Shown: positions 1 through 11,894 of the stretch, piece by piece
Layout: every line of letters starts with the position of its first letter
Numbering within the stretch: position 1 is the stretch's first letter
Assembly (NCBI GenBank): GCA_034440575.1
Contig: JAOTOL010001646.1
Span: forward strand, 901,501 to 965,500
DNA: 64,000 nt
Direction of reading: 5' to 3'
DNA from: Imbricaverruca yamaguchii
Taxonomy: Eukaryota; Arthropoda; Thecostraca; Neoverrucidae
The notes under the pieces: generated by a model
The model's input: the letters and a program-made list of their open reading frames with translations, nothing else
Told to the model about the DNA's origin: nothing
The model's database searches: none
Position numbers and translations under genes: made by a program

Positions 1-194
1 AAATCGGTTCACATTTCTCGAATTTCAATATCGTGCCGTGACAATCAGACCAATATGAAACCTTTGCATTTGAACAGCAAATCTACAGGTCTAAAAAGAA
101 TAATTCACTAATCCGGATCTTCAACGTGCTGCGGAGATGCTACACTTCCTCCACACCCTGCGAAAAGGAACAACGAGCCGAGGCCTCCTCACAT

Positions 195-255
195 GGGCGC
201 TACATGACCGACGTAGTCGATGCGCCCCTAAACCCCAATAATCAACCAACCAACC
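195..255 (+). mobile_element. 3' tail of a LINE or SINE copy
   Basis: The stretch contains GCTACATGACCGACG followed by GTCGATGCG, a CCCTAAACCCC segment and a short AACC repeat. It aligns with the reverse complement of the 3' end of the SINE copies at 7621, 14747 and 39125 (GCTACATGACTCAACGGTCGATG, then GTAAAACC and an AACC tail). SINEs usually borrow the 3' tail of a partner LINE, so this may be either a SINE remnant or the partner LINE tail. Orientation is opposite to the five SINE copies. Upstream bases 120-194 show no recognisable coding domain. Confidence 0.45.
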
Positions 256-301
256 TCCTCACCTGAGCTAGACGGGGACTGCGGCGACCGCTGGCTCCTC
301 C

Positions 302-640
302 ATGGCGCGCGGGGCGTGCTCGGCAGCAGGGCCTCCAGCAGCGGCGGGCTCCACACCGACCACGACAGCGTGTACGCCTCGCCGGGTCAGCGGTGGCCGA
401 GTGTGCGGCACCGCGGCGGCCGCTGTACTCGCCGAAGGTATGGTTTCACTGGGCCGGCTGCGACCCACTGACGTCCGATCGGGAAAGTGACCACTCGCGT
501 CTGCCGGCGCACTCAACTGTGAAAATAGTCCAACTCTCGTCCGGCGAGCGGCCGTGCCGTCCGTGTCGTCCGTGTCGTCCGCGCCCCGCTGCCCGCTGCC
601 CGCTGCCCGTCCTGGGCACCGGTCACGGTCAGTGTGCAGA
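302..640. other. GC-rich stretch, no supported gene
   Basis: GC- and CpG-rich DNA with overlapping open frames on both strands (for example 393-881 plus and 268-666 minus). The frames contradict each other and share low-complexity composition (runs of Ala, Arg, Pro), so none is accepted as a gene. It contains a short CCGTGTCGT repeat near 558-582. Confidence 0.5.
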
Positions 641-642
641 CT

Positions 643-815
643 GCAGCTGGTCACGAGCAGCTGCATACCAGCTGCCGCAGCTGGCCAGGGGAAGCTACAT
701 AGGAGCTGCTGCAGCTGGTCAGGGGCAGCATTCCCGCAGCTGCTGCAGCTGGTCAGAGGCAGCTACACGACAGCTGCTAAAGCTGGTGATGGGTAGCTAT
801 GCAGCAGCTGCTGCA
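643..815. repeat. 33-bp minisatellite, about 5 units (CAGCTG-rich)
   Basis: A GCAGCTGGTCAGGGGCAGC-like block recurs every 33-34 bp. Each unit carries one or more CAGCTG palindromes (an E-box core). Units are diverged, so the array is old or degenerate. The frames across it (MPSVSS..., MAECAAP...) are repeat artefacts. Confidence 0.75.
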
Positions 816-1116
816 GCCGACAGGGGCTCTTTTGACGGTATCGGCAGACTATGTATAGCTGATAGGCATGGCACATGCTGAATCGTGACCCCAATTGATG
901 AAATATTCTGGTCGGCGTTGCGATGCCGGACAAGGAATGGAAAGTTGAAAATTATTTATTCGCTACACGTTTTCCCCGTTAATTACCATCTCAAAATCAT
1001 GCAACACTATGCACTATATAAATGCAGGGCAAGCGTGTCGCGATTCGGCTTCGAACAGCGTTGAAATTATCGCGGCCACGACCGGCAATAGGTCACTGGT
1101 CACAACGATGGGTATC

Positions 1117-1565
1117 CACTAACAGCAGCGAGATGGGCATCCAATGTACGGCAGCGAAATGAGCAGCTACTGTATGGCAGCGAGAAGGGCATCTACTGTA
1201 TGGCAGTGAGATGAGCATCCACTGTATGGCAGCGAGATAAGCATCCACTGTATGGCAGTGAGATGAGCAACCACTGTATGGCAGTGAGATGAGCATCCAC
1301 TGTATGGCAGTGAGATGAGCATCCACTGTATGGCGGCGAGATGAGCATCCACTGTATGGCAGTGAGATGAGCATCCACTGTATGGCAGTGAGATGAGCAT
1401 CCACTGTATGGCGGAGATGAGATCCACTTATGAGCATCCACTGTATGGCAGCGAGATGAGCATCCACTGTATGGCAGCGAGATGAGCATCCACTGTATGG
1501 CAGCGAGATGAGCATCTACTGTATGGCAGCTGAGATGAGCACCCACTGTATGGCAGTGAGGCGGC
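1117..1565. repeat. 26-bp minisatellite, about 16 units
   Basis: The unit contains GATGAGCATCCACTGTATGG and repeats every 26 bp. Variation is concentrated at CAGTG/CAGCG after the ATGG; a disrupted unit lies at about 1411-1440. Because 26 is not a multiple of 3, the minus-strand frames (coding for ISLPYSGCSS-type repeats) rotate through three phases. They are not genes. Confidence 0.92.
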
Positions 1566-2363
1566 ACGGATTGCCAGGTTTATCGGCATCGCAAGGTGCA
1601 CACTTCATTTGAGTTTTATGTCAGATAATTCTGGGGTTTCCTGTGTGGACTGGGACTCCTGGGCGTCCATTCACACGTTTACGCCGATATAGCCTTGTCA
1701 GAGTTTCCACCATTGCATGCAGCAGAAACGCATTCACCGCAAGAAGGTCGTACCTCCGCGACTTTTCACCGTGAGCCAACGCCCAAGGAAGGTCAGCGAT
1801 GAATCCGAATCGCGGTCCCTCCCCCTCTGGGCGTGCCGGGATAAGAGAGCAGCCGGCAATCGACTCAATTAACTCGATTAACTCGCAAAGGCGCATCAAC
1901 ATCACTGGTGATTTTCACAAACACCTTGGCCGCTTAGGTCATAATTTAATGTGCACGCAGCCGTGCGAACATGACCATTATCAATGCACAGTTGTGCGAC
2001 GGTTTTCAGATTATCCGTGGAGAGCACCACATGTTCATACAGGTTGGTGATGCAATCAGCATCATTTCAAAGCTAAGTTGGTTTCAAAATTGAAGATGAA
2101 GCTCAAACAGTTGTCCGGTGTTCGCCTCACACGTGTCACGGGTTATACGGCTGGAAGCTGATGAAGCCGATAGCATGCGATCATTAAACACACGGATCAG
2201 CCTTGTAACAAATTAGGCATATCGCTATAATCTCAGAGTAGAAGAGACAATGCTGGTAATCGAGTGCATATTTACCAAGTTATCTCAGCTATTTCAAGGT
2301 TGCAAAACTGGCTATATTGAATCTTTCGAGACGAAATATAATTCGGTTTCTGGTGAGATAGAT
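1566..2363. other. No recognisable feature
   Basis: Mixed-composition single-copy-looking DNA. The short frames at 1621-1905 (minus) and 1799-2050 (plus) overlap antisense and have no recognisable domain or splice context. Confidence 0.4.
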
Positions 2364-2562
2364 GTTGGTTGGTTGGTCGGTTGTGGGTTTTACGGCGCGT
2401 AGAGCACATGTGTCACCAATGTGTCCCTCTGTCACCAATGTGTCCCTTTGTCACCAATGTGTCCCTCTGATTGGTCGCGGGTGAAGAACAGCGACAGGTG
2501 GGACTCTAACCCACAACCTTTCGGTTGGCAGACGAGAAATCTATCCTAAGACTATTCACCCC
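2364..2562 (-). mobile_element. tRNA-derived SINE, family 1, divergent copy
   Basis: Read on the minus strand, a tRNA-like head with a box B-like GGTTAGAGTCC motif lies near the right end. It is followed by a body matching the other copies (CACCTGTCGCTGTTC, then CCCGCGACCAATCAG) and a tail ending in GTAAAACCCACAACC-type sequence with a CCAACCAACC run. Compared with the clean copy at 39125 it is diverged, and a 19-bp triplication (2400-2460) has expanded inside the body. Family 1 copies are also at 7621, 14747, 39125 and 51515. Confidence 0.75.
2408..2468. repeat. 19-bp direct repeat, 3 units, inside the SINE
   Basis: TGTCACCAATGTGTCCCTC is repeated three times in tandem with almost no divergence, so the amplification is recent relative to the host SINE copy. 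Confidence 0.9.
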
Positions 2563-2569
2563 GACGTGA

Positions 2570-5505
2570 GGGGTGTTCCTGACTCTCGCATGAGTCGATT
2601 CTTAGGGACATCTCCGCGAGAAAGAAACGTCAACATTACTTCTTCAAAACAGTTTTAGCTTTCGGAGTGCCACCTAAGCTTACCTCAACTTGAGATAATA
2701 TGGACCCATCCCCTTCAGCATGACATACGTGCATTTGTGCATCACACCACACTATTTTCGTCCTCCCTCGGGTATGCTTGTATGCAAAATTCACCCATTC
2801 GAATTTGTCTGTTACACGAATTGTAATTGCTGTCAGACACTTGCGGTTCTAAATATCTGTTTGAATAAGTTTTGACTGAATGGTAGCATCGTTACTTCCC
2901 CTAGTGACTCTCCTTCTATGCATTTGCTTGAAAAAAAAATGTTTGCAAAACTTAAAGTATGGAGAAGGAAAGGAGACCAACATAAATCCCAATGTGGTTG
3001 GCGATGGTTTCAACGCAATTAGAGCCTATGCAAATGAGATCAGTGTACCCAGGGGATAGTCATCAACGGTTTCAATGCTATTCATATGCACTACCACAGC
3101 ACAAGCCATCTCGGAGTTGTGGTAGTAGGATTTGATCACGGTGATTTCCTCAGCAACACACCGCAATGCCGCTTACTTATGAAGTATCATAGTGGAGAAG
3201 ATTTTCCACACCATTCACTTCGAATATCCGTCACGACAAATGTGCACTTCAAATGTCCATCCTCACCAAGTGAGACACATCACAGGCCTTTACAGATCAC
3301 CATCTAAGTGGGCCACCGATCGGCGGACAGCTGAATATAGAGCGACTACAGAACAAAGACGCAGCCTCCCATTGTCCAGCCCCCCACCCCCACCTCCACC
3401 CGCCTCCACCGCATCCGGGACGACAATTTATGATTCCCGTAAATGTCAGCAAACAAACCAGGCTACGGGTCAACTTCACATACTTACTACAACGTTCAGT
3501 GAAAACGATCCGCACTATGCTTCCCCGGCGATCCTACAGATTCTTATCGAGTTCGAACGTCTCCTGTGGCTTGTGGAGATAGGGATTATATTGATGGATT
3601 ATGCACAAATGGTGCCGAAATATGCGGTCCGGCCGAAGCACATCGTGCGACCTGTGATTTGGCCACACTTTCCCACTTTAGTATCCGAACGCTCCTATCA
3701 GGATTGCGTGGAATCTCAACCTCACCCGGTCCAAGTGATGGTTTATTCCCATTAGTTATCAGGGATGCCATACCATGCACAGTTACTACAACTTAAGTGT
3801 AACAAGGCGTGTAGTAGGATCCATATTTCAGGAAGTGATTATGGGATTTATAATCATCCTTCATATTTGACATCGCTGCCCAACAGTTCAGCAAAAACAT
3901 TAAACCATTCTGGGATTTGAGAAACTAGAACGCATGAAACACTGATAGAAAACAACGAAGGGAGTTAAGCTCAACTACATGGCGATGTGCGCACATTCAT
4001 TGGCTAGAGTGTCATACAAACTGGCTATCGAGATATCAGAACTATCCGTGGTCGGAGTCATTGAGTTGAGTGGCTGATTGAATTCTTCGTGATCTTTGCT
4101 AATTTCTCGATTTGATCTTGCAGCAGTTATTGGCTGACATTCATTGGAAGCTGCCCGGGGCACAGCCGCGTGCATAAAATAATTTGCGTTGTGCTGAGCG
4201 TGGGAATGTGCATCCGAGCACTGAATTAAATTGCTATCTTAACTTAGTTTTCCCATATTCTGCTGCATGGAAGAAACGAGCCACATCTCATTTTCTCTGT
4301 ACAGCACAGCATGCCCATATTCATATACAGGTCAAGTTATGCATATCGGGTTCATGGGGTGAACATAACGAGTATCAAGTCGGCTTTCATTAACAGAAAA
4401 AGAAGAAATTGAGCAAACCAACACTATTAATAACTCGAGTTTTCGGTTGCAGACTATCGTCGGGGATGCCATAGCACAGTCCGAAAATACAATCATACAA
4501 ATTAAAACACCATGAGAAACACGCTGAATTGTGAATACATCCTCATTTCAGCCGATGAAATTCATCCAGACCTAGAGCATCAAAATGTAAACCCCAGTCT
4601 GTGATTAACAAGCACCATACTGAAATATAGCCGCTAAGAAGATCTAGGATCATTATCTAGGTCTACGGAACGGGGAGAGGGAATGAAAACTTGTAGATGG
4701 TGGCGACAATGATGGTGGCGAACTAGACAAAGTAAGTCAAATACCAAGGATCATTATGGAAGCATTTCACAACCAACTCAATGCCCATATCGGTGTTAGC
4801 TTTTACTTATATGGCTTCCATCGGTCAAAACAGGTTTCCAGCCAAGCGATCTGATACAAAACACGCCAGCATAACCCGAACGACACAGGAGTCGCTGCAG
4901 GGAGCGATCGATTGCGTGAGGGGGTGGTGGTGGGGGAGGGCGCTGTACTGGTGATGCGGCACGATAGAGATCAGTGACCGCCACACCGACGAGAAAGAAC
5001 ACGGAATCACTCTCTGACACGAGCACACCAGATTCCAGAATTAGAGAGGTGAATTTCACAAGGGTGCAATGGTCTGATGGCCGTTGCAACTGGGAGACCC
5101 AAAGTGCCAGTGGTTGTTCGATGCTTATCCTGACCATTCGCATTTAATCACTTAGTCCAAAATATGTGGATAAACCAAGCATCTTATTCTGAGGATTAGC
5201 CTGGAATAGGATTACCCCCCCCCCCTACACACACACTTAAGGATTTCCAGCGGCACAAAAAAACGACAGCGTGCTGGACTGCGGAATTTCCTCTACCTTT
5301 TCCTTCATCTTTTTTCCGTCTGATGTGAAAGCTTGACATTTTGGTCATGCAAGACCATTGATCAAAGTGGACCACCTCCAAACATGTTTCAGGATCAATA
5401 ACACATCTAAATCAGATGATATTGAGATGAAACGTCCTACGTGAGTGCAACATTGAGTATGAAAATAATTTTAAAATCCAACGTAAAGCCATTCTCGGGC
5501 CATAT
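2570..5505. other. Long stretch without a supported gene
   Basis: Largely AT-rich, non-repetitive sequence. The longest frame (3192-3755 plus, 187 codons) has a Pro run made by a C-rich tract at 3380-3412 and no recognisable domain, and shorter frames contradict it on the other strand. A motif GATCTAGGATCATTATCTAG at about 4640-4659 has a relative at about 15381-15400, perhaps the trace of a small interspersed repeat. Confidence 0.4.
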
Positions 5506-5509
5506 TCAG

Positions 5510-5627
5510 CGACGACTTTCTGACGATGTTCACGTTCGTGCACCGCTTAGTTTGGATCTCAGATAGGGGGTGTTTGACCCCTCGAGACGGGGTGTGAAGA
5601 CCTGACCGGAGAGGCGTGGCGAGTTAA
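5510..5627 (+). mobile_element. MITE family A, right-end fragment
   Basis: The sequence from CGTTCGTGCACCGCTTAGT through GAGACGGGGTGTGAAGACC and on to GAGTTAA matches the right terminus of the full copies at 29774, 45316 and 55115, including the terminal TTAA. Only about 118 bp are retained, with no left part nearby. Confidence 0.8.
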
Positions 5628-5979
5628 GCACGGTAGTATCGACTCTTCATGGGCCACAATACCATGCACACAAAATGACGAAAATGTGCATCACCACAGA
5701 CGTTTAATTCTGATGTAGGTGAAGCTGAGCAAAGTCCGGACATGTTCGTATGAGGTTTGCGAACTAAGGAAAACGTTTGAGCGAACAAACTGTTATCATC
5801 ACACTTCATTTCAATCAGAGAACAAATGTAGGATCGTCAAGACGATTCACATGTACGGATGTGCACCGAACGTATATTTTGATATGCATTTTGTGCCCCG
5901 TTCTGCTGAAAGTTCAGGTTCAGGTCTACTTATTGTGCATAATATCGCCAAAGCAATGATAGTCGGAACCCTCATGGAT

Positions 5980-6186
5980 ATGTGTGTCTACCGAGAATAG
6001 CCTCGGAGAATAATGCTAGTCTGAGCTCTCCTGGGGGGCTGTGTCTACCCAGAATAGCCTCGGAGAACAATGCTAGTCTGAGCTCTCCTAGAGGTGCGTG
6101 TTTACTACCTAGAATTGCCCCGGAGAACAATGCTCGTCGGGGCCCTCCTGGAGGTGTGTGTGTCTACCGAAAATAGCATCGGAGAT
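5980..6186. repeat. 57-61-bp tandem repeat, 3 to 4 units
   Basis: AGCCTCGGAGAACAATGCT recurs at about 5999, 6056 and 6117, with a fourth degenerate start (AGCATCGGAG) at 6175. A frame across it (MCLPRIASENN...) is a by-product. Confidence 0.88.
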
Positions 6187-6252
6187 GCGCGGATCCGAAC
6201 TGGAAACTCTGACATCACTTCCGCCCGATAGCGAGTCAGATCATTTACCACC
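6187..6252 (-). mobile_element. Degenerate tRNA-like segment (possible SINE head)
   Basis: On the minus strand, AGTTCGGATCC is close to the RNA polymerase III box B consensus. About 50 bases upstream of it lies GGGTGGTAAATGATC, a poor box A. Too diverged to fold as a tRNA; it could be a remnant of another SINE family or chance. Confidence 0.22.
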
Positions 6253-7550
6253 CGGTCAGATACACTGCATTGGTATGCATGGCCACAGTTGATATTCATC
6301 ACCTTCGCAGCTGGACATGTGTATTGGCCGAAGTTGCCGAGGAGTGATGTTCATAATTGGATTTGACGCCGCTGGTAAGGAAACCATGACAACAATATTA
6401 CGTGTCGATATTTTCATTACACCATCGAAGTCGAAGTATCTTGACAAACGAAAGGAAATATTCAGATGTCAGTAATGTAGTGCCAGATTCCAAGTCCCGC
6501 CTTCGACTACCACACATCTAAATCACAATGCACTGCGGTTGTCTTGGAACACATTGTGGCTGTACGAACCTGGATGATTGATGTTTAATCAAACAGTTCC
6601 GTGTGCTGCTAATTACCAATTTAGTTGCTTAATGAGTGAACGCCAACACCGCAGCTACTCACGCACACCCAGCCAAATCTAGTTGAGTAAAAAGGGTACC
6701 ACCAAGGGCATAGTTCCACCATTTACCTCCTCGCGTCTGATAGCACTCCTACTTTAGGGATACGCCATGTGAGGGCCTGTCAAAATCAGGCTGAAGATTA
6801 AAGTTACATCTTCCTCAGGGATCTTTCCCATCTTCCCGTCAGTATAATCACACCCTGTCGATAGTTGGGAAAAGCATCGCCCTTTCCACGAATATGAACA
6901 AAAGTACTCAAGGGAATGGAGAACAGAAGTATCGGCCTTCTCTATTGTCAATAGACGGTAGTCTTGCGCAAAACACCAGGTGCGCAAACAACCAGGTCGG
7001 CTCGTTCCTCCTCTCCTCGCCCAATCAAATGCCAGCTGGAGAACAAAGCAGATTCCATGTTAGCAGGGCGGTCGGTGCAGGCCCACACCAGTGCAGCCGA
7101 CCCTGTCTGATGGACGTGAAGACGCAACCCACGGACACCGGCCTTGTCCACATGTGTCGAGTCGAGTCCACACGTGTCGAGACGTGACACACTGAACACC
7201 GACACGTTGCGCGGCTCTGCCTGTGCAGGCGGCGCCAACAACACCGAGCCGCGCGCGCCCGACTAACTGTCCGGTTTGCACACGTGCCACGGCGCGCCTG
7301 GGCGAGTCTTTCCGGACCGCTGCTCCGGAGGAATCGCAACAGCAGCGGCGGCAGCTGAGATGGCGACACCTAGTTCGGGTATACAGGATAGTGCCGCCGC
7401 CTATGATGATAAAGAGCCTGAAAATCAGCTGAAAATCTAGGTAGCAGCATATTTCCGGCGATCTTGCAACTGTAATCATTGCCTGCAATGCTAACTGACA
7501 CCAATAGGCAGAGTATATAAGCAAGATGTGCAACAATTGTTGGTGCGACT

Positions 7551-7620
7551 CTGCCGCTGGTGCCGTTGATGCCGCTGGTGCCGCTTGTGTCGCTGGTATT
7601 GCTAGTATCATTGGTGCCGG
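7551..7620. repeat. 9-bp GGTGCCGCT minisatellite, left part
   Basis: Degenerate tandem copies of a 9-mer of the form GGTGCCGCT/GTT. The same 9-mer continues at 7779-7822 on the other side of the SINE, so one array appears to have been split by the SINE insertion. Confidence 0.8.
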
Positions 7621-7778
7621 TTGGTTATTGGTTTTACGACACATCGACCGTTCAGTCATGTAGCGTCGCCGATCTCTCACGCCGATTGGTCGCGGGCGAA
7701 GAGTAGCGGCAGGTGAGACTCGAACCCACAACATTCCGATTGTGAGACGAGCAACTTACTTCTAGGCTACTCCTCCCC
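7621..7778 (-). mobile_element. tRNA-derived SINE, family 1
   Basis: About 158 bp. Minus-strand order is: tRNA-like head with box A-like AGTAGCCTAGAAGTAAG, box B GGTTCGAGTCT, SINE body CACCTGCCGCTACTC, conserved CGACGCTACATGACTG, and tail GTAAAACCAATAACCAA. The GTGCCG directly before and after may be the target-site duplication, but the surrounding 9-bp repeat makes that ambiguous. Confidence 0.88.
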
Positions 7779-7822
7779 GTGCCGTTGGTGCCGTTGGTGC
7801 CGCTGGTGCCGTTGGTGCCGGT
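7779..7822. repeat. 9-bp GGTGCCGTT minisatellite, right part
   Basis: Four to five tandem copies of GTGCCGTTG/GTGCCGCTG, the same array as at 7551-7620. Confidence 0.85.
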
Positions 7823-8251
7823 ATGACGTCGCATTCATCGGTCAGCACCTGCTCGCAACGACTCGTAACCAGTTCTGTGCACAGAGCTCGGGAGTACTGC
7901 ATGCACGAATGAGTGTTGCGCAACTGAGTAAGATTACATCTGTCGGTCAAGTAACTGCACACGATGGCACAAACAACATGATGCAAACAACATTTTACGT
8001 AACAATTCATGTTGTCTGAATTGGTGCTGGAGTGACGTTATGAGCCAGGGTCCTAACCGAGCTAAGCCGAGCGTCGTGCGTGAACTCTGGCCCCAGCATC
8101 CTATCTGTGAATTCCAGTTCAATGACATCATTTTGACAGAGAGCTTCACGTATCGCCAATGCACTGATACGGCCGCCTCGATCCCGCGTTCACGGCCCTA
8201 TCGGGTCAGTTGCCGACTGACTATCCTAGCCTGGGGCGAAACGTGGGCGCG

Positions 8252-8335
8252 TGTAACGACTCGAACCCTGCCTTGCCGGCATAGGGCAGGCCAATACAGG
8301 CCAGCCCTCTAACTAGCCGAGCTATCTGGGCGGCA
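8252..8335 (-). mobile_element. tRNA-derived SINE head, family 2
   Basis: On the minus strand, GATAGCTCGGCTAGTTAGAG closely matches a tRNA D-arm/box A. About 40 bases further on, GGTTCGAGTCG matches box B. The anticodon region does not fold convincingly and no matching 3' acceptor strand follows, so this is a SINE head or tRNA pseudogene rather than a working tRNA gene. The sequence differs from family 1. Confidence 0.62.
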
Positions 8336-8635
8336 GTAACTAACATGCATTTTATTATTCATATATTGTTCTTCTACTGCGTTCGTTTACGCTCATTTTG
8401 TGTGGTATTATTCTTTTGAATGGAATGTTATTCATACCGAATTTTAATCCATTTTACATAATTGGTATGCTAAAATTTACAACCAGAAACACCAACACAA
8501 CACGCACGATTGGTTGGTAGTTGCGCAAGGTCCTACTTGCCCAAATTAATCAAATGTGACGTAATCACCTGTACCGCTGTCATTTATTAATTATGATGTA
8601 CGTACGCGTGGAAATGCGAGTAACCAAGTGCACGT
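8336..8635. other. AT-rich, no recognisable feature
   Basis: Unique-looking AT-rich DNA with no credible open frame. Confidence 0.4.
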
Positions 8636-8805
8636 GATGGTTACTAATAGCAAGAAATGCTAGCTAATCAGCTTAGTGAAGCATTCAATTAGCTACTAGA
8701 AATATCGTCATCTCATGCATTGATGGTTATTAATAGCAAGAAATGCTAGCTAATCAGCTCACTGAAGCATTTAATTAGCTACTAGAAATATCGTCATCTC
8801 ATATG
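8636..8805. repeat. 86-bp tandem duplication
   Basis: Two copies (8636-8721 and 8722-8805) of a block beginning GATGGTTA and containing AATAGCAAGAAATGCTAGC. They differ at only a handful of positions, indicating a fairly recent duplication. Confidence 0.95.
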
Positions 8806-9034
8806 TTCCTTTTCTGTGAGTGCTTTTACAAAACCGTAGTGCTTGCCGGTATGTTGCAAATGATGATTTCCATGTGAATGATTAGCTCACGATTTATCTT
8901 AACTCTGCTCATAGGTGTAGGAACGGTGGTTGGCGAGCACTGAGTTCAGCATCGGAGAACTTCGATGTTAGTCCTAAAGCGTTGCATGCAAAGGAACTAG
9001 TTCAATATGGCTGCTCTACCTCACAGCACACTTC

Positions 9035-9201
<167 letters not shown>

Positions 9202-9885
9202 AGTGTCTCTATGTCCCTGAGTACCTGACATGTCGTAGACCAAATATGCTGCCGCCGCCATCACTTCAGCCATCCTTACGCCAATTAGCGTTCAGATGAC
9301 AACTCAATTACCTACGTCACCGTTTGACGCGGCAACGACACATTACCTTTCAGGGTGATGCTCGCTCCGTTTGCGGTCATGAAGACAGACACGTCGCCCC
9401 GCATGAACAGTGGGCCAGCGTGTGTTATTGCTCAACTCCATCACCTCAACGTCGCGCCGGGTGCGGGCGGCGGCGGCGTGTTTCTCGGCAAAAACATGCA
9501 CCATGACGCCGTTTTTGTGGGCGTGACCCCGCCGAGCCAGCAAATCCGGCCAGCACAAGAATAAACAATCGGGTGTAGCAACAGAATGGGCCGATCGCAC
9601 GAACTGTCAGCCTCGTTTTCATCTTCGTTGCCGCGCCGGCGAAACGGCGCAGGGCGTGCTGCGCAGACGGGGCGACGTGTCGGGACGTGGTGCGGCGGAA
9701 ACGGCGGCGGTGGACTGCACGGCCAGCGTGACACAATGCACCGCACGCGGCCCTAACGAGCCAAGGTCGGCGACAGGCGCCGCTGCCGTACGGCTGGCGA
9801 CGGCCTGCTGACGAAAACGTGCCGCTCGTAACACGGCTCCGGGACAATGCGGCCGCCTCCGACGGTGCCGCATGTTCGGTGGCGC

Positions 9886-10250
9886 GGCAAACTTGGAACT
9901 GATAGCGGCGCCGCCCGCTCTGCAGTAAATCGGCAAACTTGGAACTGATGCGGCGCCGCCCGCTCTGCAGTAAATCGGCAAACTTGGAACTGATAGGCGC
10001 CGTCCGCTCTGCAGCAAATCGGCAAACTTGGAACTGATGCGGCGCCGCCCGCTCTGCAGAAAATCGGCAAACTTGGAACTGATGCGGCGTCGCCCGCTCT
10101 GCAGTAAATCGGCAAACTTGGAACTGATGCGGCGTCGCCCGCTCTGCAGTAAATCGGCAAACTTGGAACTGATGCGGCGTCGCCCGCTCTGCAGAAAATC
10201 GGCAAACTTGGAATTGGTGACGGCGCAGACCGTTCTGCAGTGGCTCGGCA
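9886..10250. repeat. 45-bp minisatellite, about 8 units
   Basis: GGCAAACTTGGAACTGATG followed by a GCGGCGCCGCCCGCTCTGCAG block repeats every 45 bp. The first base after GATG and the CGCCG/CGTCG position vary. As 45 is divisible by 3, open frames persist on both strands (the 284-codon minus frame at 9619-10473 is one). It lies about 1.6 kb from a second, unrelated 45-bp array. Confidence 0.93.
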
Positions 10251-11890
10251 AACTGTCACTGCAGGGTTCTGCTTGGGAGGAGTCGGCGTGACCACTACGC
10301 TGGCAGTGGAGTGGAGTGTGGCCTATAGATATCCTGTGGGAACCATGGGCGCTTTGGAAACCACGGGCGCCGTGAGAAATACGTGTGCTGCGAGCGCTCG
10401 ATTTTGTGTGAGACACACGGTGAAAATGAAGAGACGCTGAAAAGTAGCGACAAGTCTGTGTGAGTGATGGCACTGAGAAGCATTACGCTTTCAATATTTC
10501 GGTGACAGATGACTTGCAAATCTGGCCAGTACCGGATATCTCTCTGAGCGTGATTGTAATTGCTTCCGCTCACTCTAGACACGTGAGCAGCGCTGACCCC
10601 CATTATTAGCCTTAACCCCTTAGTCACTAAGATGCCGCGATTCCTGGACCGGCTCGATCATTGATCGGCTCGAACAACGTTCCAATGCGAAAAACTGCAC
10701 CGGTGTCCATTAGCAGCTATTCAGCCACCATCGTGCTGATCGGCGCTGAGCGATGCCCTTGCCGCCCCGAGAGCACCTCGGTCCGGGAGATCGCGCACGC
10801 CGGCCCTCGGTCGGGCGACACGAGGTTGCGGCGCGGCGCGACAGGCGACGGCTGCGGGGGGGGCCGCGGGGGGGAAAAGAAGATTTTTTTGTGGGGTTTT
10901 GGGCTGGGCAGCGGCCTGCGCCTGGGGCTCCCGTGGGATCACAGCCCGACCAGGCGGGCCCGACCACAACGGTCGGAATCACAGGATCACTGGAGGCTGC
11001 GCACAGCCAGCGAATAGCCCCGATGTCGGCCGATGGAGCGACACTGCAGATGCCTGGTCAAAAGGTGCACCGGGCAGATTTTGAGCGTTCAACTTCAAGT
11101 CATGAAAGCTGTCAGTATTGTCACGTTTCTACGCCTGTATAAGATTGCCTGAACGTTGCTCGAGACAAAACTGGATATAGCCTGCACCAACTGTGTATGA
11201 TTCGATGCACACTTGAACAAATATTAATGAAGTTCATATATTAATTAAATTGCTAATATCGTCACCTGAGATGCAGGTGTGCCTTGCATTACGTGTTGCG
11301 GCTGCATAGGCATGAATTTATGCCTCTGGAATATTGGCCGTACGCCATTTTATTCTGGAAATATACGTTTTATTTTATGCATATTCAGGGATACCATAGT
11401 TCCACCTGTTAATTGTTAAAATATAATTTTTCCTTTAAATATTCTTGCTCAACTCTTGCTCGGATCAATATTTCAGCTATCGCTTTCGTGAAGCTCATGA
11501 CAAACATTTCCAATTTTTCAGTTCGTTCGGAATGGAAGCCGGGCTATTGTTGTTGCGCAAGCCATTTTTTCAGCAAAAACCGTGAACAGCTGGCCAGTGG
11601 TCACACAGGCAGAGGCGCAGCCAGGGCCTACGCCTTTAACTGTTCAAAATACACTAGATCAAACATGAAATGTTTTAGATGTTTGACACGAAAAACCAGA
11701 AATCTTCGGCGCACTTCGCGCGCCGGACGTTTTATTTTTCATTAAAAAATTGGGTTTGGTGGCCCCCTTCAAAAATTCTGTCTGCGCCCCTGCATTCAGG
11801 CCGGTGCATGCTGGCGCTAGCAGGAACCGCGCGAACTTCCATAAGAAGTCGCCCAGTCCGATGCCGCTGTCAACAGAATGCCAGAACATC
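10251..11890. other. No supported gene; GC-rich then AT-rich
   Basis: 10640-11010 is GC-rich with G runs (10855-10875) and three mutually contradictory frames. From 11200 the sequence becomes AT-rich. I see no domain, splice pattern or repeat. Confidence 0.4.
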
Positions 11891-11894
11891 CGTC

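Noticed and set aside
3192..3755. 187-codon plus frame
   Set aside because: A poly-Pro run comes from a C-rich tract, no domain is recognised, and other phases are open on both strands.
7060..7734. 224-codon minus frame
   Set aside because: It reads through the SINE and the 9-bp repeat.
8252..8335. Functional tRNA gene
   Set aside because: Box A and box B are good, but the anticodon arm and acceptor stem do not fold properly. The same applies to 24743-24813 and the SINE heads.
9619..10473. 284-codon minus frame
   Set aside because: Most of it is the 45-bp array plus stop-poor GC-rich flanks; a 180-codon frame in another phase overlaps it.
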